From assembly GCA_003228175.2 (NCBI GenBank), contig QGNQ01000003.1, forward strand, positions 1-64,000: a stretch of 64,000 nt of DNA, in the 5' to 3' direction. The translations under genes were made by a program, and so were the position numbers. The notes under the pieces were generated by a model, which worked only from the letters and a program-made list of their open reading frames with translations, did not search any database and had not been told where the DNA came from. This stretch comes from Chloroflexota bacterium (GTDB lineage Bacteria; Chloroflexota; Dehalococcoidia; Bin125). The stretch's first letter is position 1; the number at the start of each line of letters is the position of its first letter. Positions 18,426 to 26,185 of the stretch are shown here, one piece after another.

Positions 18426-20816
18426 CTGGACCCGAAAACACTCAGCTACCTGGAATACCCAAAGATCGTCGCACGGCTGCGCGGGTTCTGTGCGTCGCGC
18501 GGGGGCCAGCGCCTGGCGTCGGAGCTGTTGCCCAGCAGCGACGTGGAAGAGGTACGACGCCGGCAGCGTCTGACGGCGGAGGCGGTGGCGCTGCGGACGC
18601 TGAAGCCGCAGTTCGGCCTGGGGGCGATCGGCGACGTGGAGCCGGCCGTGGAAGGCGCGGCGCGCGGCGCGATCCTGCCGGCGACGGATCTGCTGCTGGT
18701 GGCGGGCTTCCTAGGGCGTGCACAGGCGGTCCGCAACCATCTGCTGCCGATGGCGCGGGAGCTGCCGGGTCTGTCGCACATGGGGCAGCGGATCGGCGAG
18801 TTCGGGGGCCTGATCAAGGCGATCGAGGCGGCGGTCGCGCCGTCGGGCGAGATTCGTGAGGACGCCAGTCCGGATCTGCCGCGCCTGCGCCGGGAGACGC
18901 GGGAGAAGCACGATCGGCTGGTGGCCCGGATGGAGGGGATTTTGCAGCGGGCGATCGCCCAAGGGATCGCGCAAGACTCGATCATCACGGAGCGCGACGG
19001 TCGTTATGTGATCCCGATCAAGGCGGAGTCCCGCAGTCACATACGCAGCGTGGTGCACGACGTGTCGTCCAGTGGAGCGACGGTCTTCGTGGAGCCGCTG
19101 GTCGTGGTGGAGATGGGCAATGCCTGGCGCGAGGCACGGCTGGCCGAGGAGCGCGAGATCCAACGCATCCTGCGACGCCTGAGCGAAGCGATTGGGGCGG
19201 AGGGCGGGACGATCGAGGCGTCGCTGGGGGCGATCGCCGAGATCGATGTCGTGGTGGCACGGGCGGCGCTGGGGGTGGAGATGGGCGCGGCCTTGCCGGC
19301 GGCGGGCGACAGGGAGATCGGTTGGGTGGTGGAGGCGCCGTCGGAGTTGCGCCTGCAGACGGCGCGGCACCCGCTGCTGACGGGGGAGGTCGTGCCGATC
19401 TCGCTGATGCTGGGCGGCGAACATCCGGGAGTGTTGGTGACGGGTCCGAACACGGGCGGCAAGACGGTGGCGCTGAAGACGGCGGGGTTGCTGGCGCTGA
19501 TGGCGCAAGCGGGGATGGCGATTCCGGGCGAGCCGGGCTGTCGCTTCCCGGTCTACGCGGGGGTCTACGCGGACATCGGGGACGAGCAGAGCATTGAGCA
19601 GTCGCTGTCGACGTTTTCGTCGCACATGACCAACATCATCCGCATCCTGAGCGAGGCGGACGCGCACAGCCTGGTGCTGCTGGACGAGCTGGGCGCGGGC
19701 ACCGACCCGACCGAGGGGGCGGCGCTGGGGCGGGCGATCCTGTCGCATCTGCTGACCGGCGATGTCAGCGTGATGGCGACGACGCACCACAGCGAGTTGA
19801 AGCTATTCGCGCACCAGGAGGCGGCGGTGCAGAACGCCTCTGTGGACTTCGACCCGGAGACGCTTGCGCCCACCTATCGGCTGCGGCTGGGGCTGCCGGG
19901 CCGCAGCAACGCAATCGCGATCGCGCGCCGGCTGGGCATGCCGGAGTCGGTGCTGGCCAACGCGGAGGCGGGCGTGGGCCAGGACGACGCGAGCGTGGAG
20001 GGGCTGCTGGCGGACTTGCAACGCGAGCACGCCGCGGCCAGCGATGCGCGCGCGGCGGAGGAGTTCGCGCGTGGTGAGGCGGAGGAGATTCGCCACGGGC
20101 TAGCGCAGAGTCGTGACGAGCTGGAAGCGAAGCGTGAGGGCATGATCGCGCGGACCGAGCTGGAGATGGAGACGGAGCTGGCGGGGTTGCGTCGGGCGAC
20201 GCGCGCGGCGGAGAAGCAGCTGTTAAAGGGGCGGCGCGACGACATTGAGCGAGCGCGGCGGGAGGGGGAGGAGGCGGAGGCGCACCTGGTCAACGTGCGG
20301 CAGAAGCGGAGCGAGACGCGACGGCGGCGGGCGCGGCGGGCGCAGGAAGCGCCGCTGGACCCGTCGGCCATCCGGGCGGGCGACAAGGTGTTCCTGGCGG
20401 GGATCGAGCAGGCGGGGGAGGCGCTGGGGCTGGTGGGCGAGGACGGTACGCTGGAGGTGCAGCTGGGAGCGCTGCGCAGCCGTGTGCCGGTCGATCAGGT
20501 GGAGCGGACGATGCGGGACGGGTCGCCGGTGCCGAGCGCCGCGATCCACTACGACCTGGCCCCAGTGGACGTGGAGAGCCGGTTGGAGGTGCGCGGGCAA
20601 ACGCTGGATGAGGCGATTCCGGCGGTGGAGTCGTTCCTGGACCAGGCGTACCGCGCGGGATTGCAGCGGCTGGAGTTGGTGCATGGCAAGGGCACGGGCA
20701 CGCTGCGCCAGGCGGTCCGCGAGCTGCTGCGGTTACACCCGCTGGTGTCGTCGTACGAGGGGGCGGAGCGGCGTGAGGGCGGCGAGGGTGTGACGATCGT
20801 GCGGATGGCGGTGTAG
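18426..20816 (+). CDS. mutS2: Endonuclease MutS2 (starts at CTG)
   Basis: MutS2 is a MutS-family ATPase that acts on recombination intermediates and stalled or collided ribosomes. The protein (796 aa) has Walker A GPNTGGKTVALKTAG, Walker B LVLLDELGAGTDPTEG, a long coiled-coil region and a C-terminal Smr domain (LEVRGQTLDEA, VHGKGTGTLR). The family N-terminus (DPKTLSYLEYPKI) begins right after a CTG at 18426, preceded by AGGAG at 18415-18419 with a 6-base spacer. The first in-frame ATG/GTG/TTG is TTG at 18528, 34 codons later, which would delete conserved residues. CTG is therefore the likely start. The gene follows selA by 9 bp. Confidence 0.93.
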   Translation: MDPKTLSYLEYPKIVARLRGFCASRGGQRLASELLPSSDVEEVRRRQRLTAEAVALRTLKPQFGLGAIGDVEPAVEGAARGAILPATDLLLVAGFLGRAQAVRNHLLPMARELPGLSHMGQRIGEFGGLIKAIEAAVAPSGEIREDASPDLPRLRRETREKHDRLVARMEGILQRAIAQGIAQDSIITERDGRYVIPIKAESRSHIRSVVHDVSSSGATVFVEPLVVVEMGNAWREARLAEEREIQRILRRLSEAIGAEGGTIEASLGAIAEIDVVVARAALGVEMGAALPAAGDREIGWVVEAPSELRLQTARHPLLTGEVVPISLMLGGEHPGVLVTGPNTGGKTVALKTAGLLALMAQAGMAIPGEPGCRFPVYAGVYADIGDEQSIEQSLSTFSSHMTNIIRILSEADAHSLVLLDELGAGTDPTEGAALGRAILSHLLTGDVSVMATTHHSELKLFAHQEAAVQNASVDFDPETLAPTYRLRLGLPGRSNAIAIARRLGMPESVLANAEAGVGQDDASVEGLLADLQREHAAASDARAAEEFARGEAEEIRHGLAQSRDELEAKREGMIARTELEMETELAGLRRATRAAEKQLLKGRRDDIERARREGEEAEAHLVNVRQKRSETRRRRARRAQEAPLDPSAIRAGDKVFLAGIEQAGEALGLVGEDGTLEVQLGALRSRVPVDQVERTMRDGSPVPSAAIHYDLAPVDVESRLEVRGQTLDEAIPAVESFLDQAYRAGLQRLELVHGKGTGTLRQAVRELLRLHPLVSSYEGAERREGGEGVTIVRMAV

Positions 20817-20827
20817 GTGGTGTCGAG

Positions 20828-21448
20828 ATGATGCGTCGGATCGCCCAGGCGATCGATCCACGAGATGCGGGCGCGGTGCGCCGGCGGTCGATCCTGGAGA
20901 TCGCGGCGCGCGATTTTCTGTCGCAGCTGCCGTCGAAGAAGGGCAGCAAGGGGGGCAGCGGCTACAACGGCTGGGAGCTGTCCAACATGTGCCAGGCGAT
21001 GTTCTGGGGGATGCTGCTGATCTCGCAGCGACGCGAGCGCTACGCGATGCGGCTGATCGGCCAGGTGCAGCGCGACCTGCACGCGGTGTCGCCGTACCTC
21101 GCGGAGAAGAAGTCGGCGCAGGAGATCCTGGACGCGGTGCCGGGGGTGGATGCGGATTCGCTGGTGGGATTCGCGGACGTGGTGATCACGCAATTCCGGC
21201 CGCCGAAGTCGACGGGGGCGCCGCTGGTGCCTCGCCCGGAGGCGATTGAGCTGCTGAAGGCGGCGGGGTTGCGCGGAGCGATGGTGGGGGAGCTGCGGCC
21301 GGAGGCGGTGCGGGCGTCGTGGCTGGAGGCGCATCCCAGCGGGGAGAAGGACGAGGAGTCGCAGTGGAAGGTCGCGCAGGGGCGGGCGGAGATGCTGCTC
21401 CGGCGCTGGCAGGCGAAGCGGAAGTCGAAGGGGCGGCGGCTGCTATAG
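20828..21448 (+). CDS. Hypothetical protein, 206 aa
   Basis: I do not recognise a family. The protein is basic and mainly helical in appearance. Its middle has an aromatic/Met-rich stretch (NGWELSNMCQAMFWGM) and a VPGVDADSLVGFADVV segment, and it ends in a Lys/Arg-rich tail (RWQAKRKSKGRRLL). There is no signal peptide or membrane helix. It starts 11 bp after mutS2 and is followed 35 bp later by rarA, so it probably belongs to a DNA-maintenance transcription unit. Two Met codons at the start make the exact N-terminus ambiguous by one residue. Confidence 0.7.
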   Translation: MMRRIAQAIDPRDAGAVRRRSILEIAARDFLSQLPSKKGSKGGSGYNGWELSNMCQAMFWGMLLISQRRERYAMRLIGQVQRDLHAVSPYLAEKKSAQEILDAVPGVDADSLVGFADVVITQFRPPKSTGAPLVPRPEAIELLKAAGLRGAMVGELRPEAVRASWLEAHPSGEKDEESQWKVAQGRAEMLLRRWQAKRKSKGRRLL

Positions 21449-21483
21449 GGGTTGCTTCGCCGCGCCGGCCCTATGCTGCGGCC

Positions 21484-23007
21484 ATGCCGAGACGACGCCC
21501 CGCCGGGGCTGCACAATTGGGCGGGCCGACGCTATTCGAGACGCCCGCCGCGCTGGACGCGGTGGATCCGCGGGCGCCGCTGGCGGCGCGGATGCGGCCG
21601 CGCAACCTGGACGAGTTCGCCGGCCAGGAGCACTTGATCGGCGAGGGACGCCCGCTGCGACGGGCGATCGAGCGGGACGCGATGCCGTCGGCGATCTTTT
21701 GGGGCCCGCCGGGGGTGGGCAAGACGACGCTGGCCCGGATCGTGGCGCGGGCGACGCAGGCGGTCTTCGTGCAACTGTCGGCGGTGTCGAGTGGGGTGGC
21801 GGACTTGCGCAGTGCGATGTCCGACGCGCAGGTGCGCGGCCGTGACGGCGGGCCGCGGACGATCCTGTTCATCGATGAGATACATCGCTTCAACAAGGCG
21901 CAGCAGGACGCGGTACTGCCCTACGTGGAGGACGGCACGATCACGCTGATCGGGGCGACGACGGAGAATCCGTCGTTCGAGGTGATCGCGCCGCTGCTTT
22001 CGCGGTCGCGAGTGTTCACACTGGAGCCGCTTGCGCCGGAGGCGCTGGCGTCGTTGCTGCGGCGGGCGCTGAGCGACGAGGAGCGCGGGCTGGCCCGGTT
22101 CAGCGTGGGGGTGGAGGAGGAGGCGCTGCGAGCGCTGGTCGATCTGAGCGGCGGCGACGCACGATCGGCGCTGAACACGTTGGAGCTGGCGGTCAAGGAT
22201 GTGGCGTCGGAGGGGCGGCTGGAGGCGCGGGAGGTGGCGGTGGCGGACGTGGAGTCGATCGTCGAACGACGGCTGCGGCACGACAAGTCGGGCGACGCGC
22301 ATTACGACACGATCTCGGCCTTCATCAAGTCGCTGCGCGGGTCGGACCCGGACGCGGCGGTGTACTGGCTGGCGCGATTACTGGAGGCGGGCGAGGACCC
22401 GCTCTTCATCGTGCGGCGGATGGTGATTCTGGCGGCCGAGGACGTGGGCCTGGCGGATCCACAGGCGCTAGCGGTGGCAGTGTCGGCGCAGCAGGCGGTG
22501 CACTTCGTGGGGATGCCGGAGGGCTACCTGATCCTGGCCGAAGCGGCGCTCTATCTGGCGCTGGCGCCGAAGAGCAACTCCGCGATGACTGCCTATCAAG
22601 CAGCGATGGCGGACGTGCAGGCGCAGGGGCAGCTACCGGTGCCGCTACACCTGCGCAACGCGGTGACGGGGCTGATGAAGTCGCTGGGCTACGGCGCGGG
22701 CTACGAGAACGCCCACGATCACGAGGGCAATGTGGCGGCGGAGCAGGTCCATCTGCCGGAGGCGCTGACGGGTCATCGGTACTACCGGGCGGGGACGAAG
22801 GGGGAGGAGGCGTCGCCTTCGAGTTCACTCCGGTCAGGCGAGCAAGAAGGGCGCCATCGTGCGCCAGACGCGCCGCAGCTGCGTGCCTCGGAGGGGCGGG
22901 AGCGCCCAGCGCCCCGGGAGCGGCAGCGACCAGCGCCACCCGAGCGGCAGCGCCCAGCGCCCCCGGAGCGGCCGGGGGCGACGGAGCGGGATGTGCGTCG
23001 TGACTGA
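21484..23007 (+). CDS. rarA: Replication-associated recombination protein RarA (MgsA)
   Basis: RarA is a clamp-loader-like AAA+ ATPase that acts at stalled replication forks. The N-terminus has RPRNLDEFAGQEHL, Walker A GPPGVGKTTLAR, Walker B LFIDEIHRFNKAQQD and sensor 1 GATTENPSFEV. The C-terminal MgsA-type region includes DAVYWLARLLEAGEDP and an NAVTGLMKSLGYG block. The ATG at 21484 fits the expected start; an upstream frame would add 55 unlikely residues. It has 507 aa, about 60 more than usual, because of a low-complexity Arg/Pro/Glu tail built of 8-residue repeats (22903-22974). The last 17 bases overlap the next gene. Confidence 0.94.
   Translation: MPRRRPAGAAQLGGPTLFETPAALDAVDPRAPLAARMRPRNLDEFAGQEHLIGEGRPLRRAIERDAMPSAIFWGPPGVGKTTLARIVARATQAVFVQLSAVSSGVADLRSAMSDAQVRGRDGGPRTILFIDEIHRFNKAQQDAVLPYVEDGTITLIGATTENPSFEVIAPLLSRSRVFTLEPLAPEALASLLRRALSDEERGLARFSVGVEEEALRALVDLSGGDARSALNTLELAVKDVASEGRLEAREVAVADVESIVERRLRHDKSGDAHYDTISAFIKSLRGSDPDAAVYWLARLLEAGEDPLFIVRRMVILAAEDVGLADPQALAVAVSAQQAVHFVGMPEGYLILAEAALYLALAPKSNSAMTAYQAAMADVQAQGQLPVPLHLRNAVTGLMKSLGYGAGYENAHDHEGNVAAEQVHLPEALTGHRYYRAGTKGEEASPSSSLRSGEQEGRHRAPDAPQLRASEGRERPAPRERQRPAPPERQRPAPPERPGATERDVRRD
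22903..22974 (+). repeat. Three 24-bp imperfect tandem repeats in the rarA 3' end
   Basis: The repeats encode RPAPRERQ, RPAPPERQ and RPAPPERP in the non-conserved tail of RarA. The unit starts at 22903, 22927 and 22951. The period keeps the reading frame, so copy number can vary without breaking the gene. Confidence 0.85.
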
Positions 23008-23368
23008 GCCCCCCAGCCTGCGGCCGCGGGAGTCGTTCCCGGGGGTGTCGCGGGAGGCAGTGGATGCGATCGGAGCGCTGTTCGGTGTCGGGGCGGAGCG
23101 GGAGCCGTACGAGCCTGTGCCGGGCGAGGCGGTCTACGCGCTGCGCTACCGCAGCGAGACGGGGACGCTGCGGCTGCTGCTGTGGCCATCGCTGGGGCGA
23201 GTCGATGTGCAATGCGGGCCGCACGCCTGGGTGGCGAAGGGGGTGGTGGAGACGGAGGTGATCGCCGGGCTGGAGGTGATCTTCCGCTTTGGGGATGTCG
23301 GGGACGCCGAGCCGGAGGGGACGCTGTTCGTCGCGCTCAAGGGCGATGTGATGATGGTGGGGGGCTGA
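22991..23368 (+). CDS. Hypothetical protein, 125 aa
   Basis: I do not recognise a family. The ATG at 22991 overlaps the rarA end, giving MCVVTEPPSLRPRESFPGVS. The first 40 residues look like a helical region (SREAVDAIGALFGVG). The rest alternates strands (ALRYRSETGTLRLLLW, VDVQCGPHAW, GTLFVALKGDVMMV), suggesting a small alpha/beta domain. No signal peptide or metal motif is seen. Translational coupling with rarA is likely. It converges with the Nudix gene 13 bp downstream. Confidence 0.6.
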   Translation: MCVVTEPPSLRPRESFPGVSREAVDAIGALFGVGAEREPYEPVPGEAVYALRYRSETGTLRLLLWPSLGRVDVQCGPHAWVAKGVVETEVIAGLEVIFRFGDVGDAEPEGTLFVALKGDVMMVGG

Positions 23369-23381
23369 GAGCGGTCGCTGG

Positions 23382-23963
23382 TCAGTGTTGGTAGCCGAGC
23401 TGGAGGGCGACTTCTTCCAGGAGGCGGCGCAACATGAGGCCGGTTGCGCCCCAGATCACGTGGTGGCGCCAGAGGTAGTCGCGCATCTCGAACGTCTCGC
23501 CGTCGCGCTCGTAACGGCGGACGGCGTGATTGGCCGGGTCCAGCAGGTGGGTCAGGGGCACTTCCAGGACCTCCGCGACTTCGACTTCGCTGACCCGGAA
23601 GGGGTAAGGAGCACGGTCCAGCAGGCCGAGGAAGGGGGTGACGTGGAAGTTCGTGATCGTGACGTGGTGGCTGACCTCGCCCAGGATTTGGACGTGGTTG
23701 GGCTCGATGCCGGTCTCCTCCCAGGCCTCGCGCAGGGCGGTGCGACGCAGGTTCTCGTCGTCGGGCTCCCAGATGCCGCCGGGGAATGAGATCTCGCCTT
23801 TGTGATGCTCGACGAGCTGGCTACGCACGGTGAAGATGATGTGCGGCTCGTCGTAGGGCAGGACGGGGATGAGGACGGCGGCGGGGGGGTTGTCACCGGG
23901 GTCGAGGCGATGGGGCTGGTGGGCGTCGATCGCGGCGTGGAGCGCAGGCCAGAGTTCGGGCAT
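23382..23963 (-). CDS. Nudix hydrolase, CoA pyrophosphatase type
   Basis: The 193-residue protein contains a complete Nudix box: GGIWEPDDENLRRTALREAW followed by EETGI, with the catalytic Glu residues in place. Just before it is LVEHHKGEISFPGG, the pattern that marks the CoA-diphosphatase (NudL/UPF0035) subgroup. Such enzymes cleave CoA and related nucleotides to 4'-phosphopantetheine and 3',5'-ADP. The gene stands alone, between a convergent hypothetical gene and a tRNA gene on the same strand. The substrate assignment comes from the subgroup motif and is not certain. Confidence 0.85.
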   Translation of the reverse strand: MPELWPALHAAIDAHQPHRLDPGDNPPAAVLIPVLPYDEPHIIFTVRSQLVEHHKGEISFPGGIWEPDDENLRRTALREAWEETGIEPNHVQILGEVSHHVTITNFHVTPFLGLLDRAPYPFRVSEVEVAEVLEVPLTHLLDPANHAVRRYERDGETFEMRDYLWRHHVIWGATGLMLRRLLEEVALQLGYQH

Positions 23964-24026
23964 GCGCCGAAGGTACCAGGAGCAGGCCCGTGCCCGGGGG
24001 TGCGCGAGTGCGCGCGGGCGGAGGGG

Positions 24027-24102
24027 TGGTGGGCCCGCCAGGATTCGAACCTGAGACCGAGCGGTTATGAGCCGCCTGCTCTGACCTCTGAGCTACAGGC
24101 CC
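24027..24102 (-). tRNA. tRNA-Met(CAU) (elongator Met, or Ile2)
   Basis: Read on the minus strand the gene folds into a full cloverleaf: acceptor GGGCCTG/CGGGCCC, anticodon loop CTCATAA, T-loop TTCGAAT, and an encoded 3' CCA. The paired first base (G1-C72) excludes the initiator tRNA. CAU-anticodon tRNAs can also be tRNA-Ile2 with modified C34, which sequence alone does not settle here. Confidence 0.92.
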
Positions 24103-24279
24103 CGCGTATCCCCGTCGCATGACGCCTCCGCATGGTAGGACGCGGCGTCGGCCGCGCGGGTTGGCCGGTCGATTGGCCTGGCCAGGGGTGCCTCCGGGAG
24201 ACAGCCTAGGGACCGATGATTCAGTGGGCGCAGGCGGCGGCGAACGGATCGACGCGCACGGGCCCCGTGGGAGACGCCG

Positions 24280-25080
24280 ATGGACGACCGTGACTACGCG
24301 ATGATGATCCGCAAGATCGACGAGCTGTTCGATCTGGATCTGCGCAGCTACAAGGAAGGGCAGATGCGCTGGCGGCTGTCGACGTTTGTCTCACGCAGCG
24401 GCTGCGAGAGTACGGCGGCGTTCGTGGGGCGATTGTCGCGTGACGCGACGCTGGTCGACGACCTGCGCACGATGTTGACGATCAATGTGACGGAGTTCTT
24501 TCGCGACGCGGCGCAGTGGCGCACGCTGCGGGAGTCGGTGCTGCCGGATCTGCTGCAACGGACGAGCACGCCCAAGGTCTGGAGCGCGGGCTGTTCGCAC
24601 GGCGGCGAGCCGTACAGCCTGGCGATGCTGCTGGCGGAGGCGGGGGTGCGGCGGGCGTCGATCGTGGCGACGGACCTGGACCGGCGGATCCTGTCGCACG
24701 CGAAGGCGGGAGGCCCCTACGGACCAAAGGATGTCGTATCGGTGCCGCCGGAGATCCGCGCCAGCGCCTTCGAGGAGCGCGACGACGGCCTGTACGTGGG
24801 CGCGGCGGTTCGCAAGCAGGTGCAGTTCCGGGAGCTCAACCTGCTGCGCGATCGCTTCCCGACAGGGGTCGACCTGGTGGTGTGTCGGAACGTAATCATC
24901 TATTTCACGGATGACGTGAAAACGGACCTGATGCGACGTTTCCACGAGGCGCTAACGCCAGGCGGGGTGCTGTTTATTGGCGCAACGGAGTCCATGCTCA
25001 ATGCGGAGGATCTGGGATTCAGCCGCCTCGCGTCGAGCTTCTACACACGACCGAACCCGGACATGGCGCGAGCGGCCTAG
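24280..25080 (+). CDS. CheR-type protein-glutamate O-methyltransferase
   Basis: The 266-residue protein has an N-terminal helical CheR_N domain and a SAM-binding catalytic domain. Key motifs are LTINVTEFFRD (family N-x-T-x-F-F-R), WSAGCSHGGEPYSLAM (motif I region) and VVCRNVIIYF. The C-terminal LFIGATESM is typical. CheR methylates chemoreceptors with SAM. No cheB, mcp, cheA or cheW lies in the window, so it may serve a non-chemotactic signalling pathway or receptors elsewhere. A GGGAGA ribosome site precedes the ATG. Confidence 0.92.
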   Translation: MDDRDYAMMIRKIDELFDLDLRSYKEGQMRWRLSTFVSRSGCESTAAFVGRLSRDATLVDDLRTMLTINVTEFFRDAAQWRTLRESVLPDLLQRTSTPKVWSAGCSHGGEPYSLAMLLAEAGVRRASIVATDLDRRILSHAKAGGPYGPKDVVSVPPEIRASAFEERDDGLYVGAAVRKQVQFRELNLLRDRFPTGVDLVVCRNVIIYFTDDVKTDLMRRFHEALTPGGVLFIGATESMLNAEDLGFSRLASSFYTRPNPDMARAA

Positions 25081-25195
25081 CGCCGGGTCGGAGGGACGCG
25101 GGCCTCCTGGCCAGTGCGGCGCGGCCCAGACACCGTAGCCGGAGCGTATCGCGGGTGATTCCCTCCGCAGGGGTGCGCCCGGCTAGCCTGTGGGC

Positions 25196-25816
25196 ATGCA
25201 ATCGCGTTCCATTCCCACGTTCCGGCGAATCGGCGGATGGCGTGCCTCGCTGGCGCTGTTGCTGATCGCGGCGCTGGCGTTGGCGGCCTGTAACGACGAG
25301 GCGCCGGTGGTGGTGCGGGCGCCGGACGGGGCTGTCGCGTCGGAATCGACGCTGCCGGCGGCGACGCCCATCCCGGATGACATCGACGATGGGCTGGAGC
25401 TGCCGGACGACAGCGATCCGATCTCGTTCGACTACGTGCAGCTGGTGATGGTGACGGCGGGCGGGGAGCTGGCGATCGGGGCGCTGGTGGCGGACACGAT
25501 CCGGCGTCGGACGCGGGGGCTGATGTTTCGCGAGGAGCTGCCGGATTACACGGGCATGATCTTCGCGTTCCCGGTTGAGACACGATCGCCGTTCTGGAAC
25601 CAGGATTCGCCGATGGACCTGGAGATCGCGTTCCTGGACGCGGAGGGTGTGGTGCAGGAGATTCTGCTCTTGCGCGGGAATGATCCTACGCTGGTGACGC
25701 CGGAGACGCGGTATCTGTTCGCGGTCGAGATGCCGGCCGGGTGGTGGTTGGAGAACGGCGCCGCGGTGGGGACGCGTTTCGTGATTCCGGCAGGGGTGGT
25801 GGGGTTGGCGGAGTAG
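25196..25816 (+). CDS. DUF192 lipoprotein
   Basis: The 206-residue protein starts with a basic segment and a hydrophobic helix ending in the lipobox LALAAC (Cys near residue 28), so it should be lipid-anchored outside the membrane. The C-terminal DUF192 domain shows RTRGLMFREELPDYTGMIF, FPVETRSPFWNQDSPMDLEI and VEMPAGW. DUF192 proteins are small beta-barrel proteins of unknown function. I chose ATG 25196 over a GTG two codons upstream. The gene is flanked by 115-185 bp gaps and appears monocistronic. Confidence 0.88.
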   Translation: MQSRSIPTFRRIGGWRASLALLLIAALALAACNDEAPVVVRAPDGAVASESTLPAATPIPDDIDDGLELPDDSDPISFDYVQLVMVTAGGELAIGALVADTIRRRTRGLMFREELPDYTGMIFAFPVETRSPFWNQDSPMDLEIAFLDAEGVVQEILLLRGNDPTLVTPETRYLFAVEMPAGWWLENGAAVGTRFVIPAGVVGLAE

Positions 25817-26001
25817 CGTGCGTTGGCAGCGGGAATCCGTTGCTGTGTGGGTGCTGTTCTCTGCGCGTTCGAGCGGCGGCCCGCTTGGTCCACCAATGCA
25901 GGTAGTATCCAGGGACGTGAGCGCGAGGGCGCCGCGACACCCAGTCCGGCGCGGCGAATGCTGAGGCGCCGGCCTTGGGCCGGATTCGGAGGGACGATCT
26001 G

Positions 26002-26100
26002 ATGAAGAAGATGCTGCGTATTGGTGTGTTGCTCGCTGCGGTGGCTGGGTTCGGCAAGATGATCATGGGCCGGAAGAACCGAGACGAAGAAGAAGCCTAG
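26002..26100 (+). CDS. 32-residue membrane microprotein
   Basis: This short frame encodes MKKMLRIGVLLAAVAGFGKM plus an IMGRKNRDEEEA tail: two Lys, one hydrophobic helix, then a charged tail with acidic end. A GGAGGG ribosome site lies nine to fourteen bases upstream. Its shape resembles small actinobacterial and Chloroflexota one-helix proteins, but I do not assign a family. It lies 85 bp upstream of glpD on the same strand. Confidence 0.5.
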   Translation: MKKMLRIGVLLAAVAGFGKMIMGRKNRDEEEA

Positions 26101-26185
26101 GGATCGATCACGCCGCCCGGCGTCGGAATCGGTTCGATCGCACGACCGTGACCGCGCTCGCCGGAGCGCAGCGGGGAGGGGCGTC

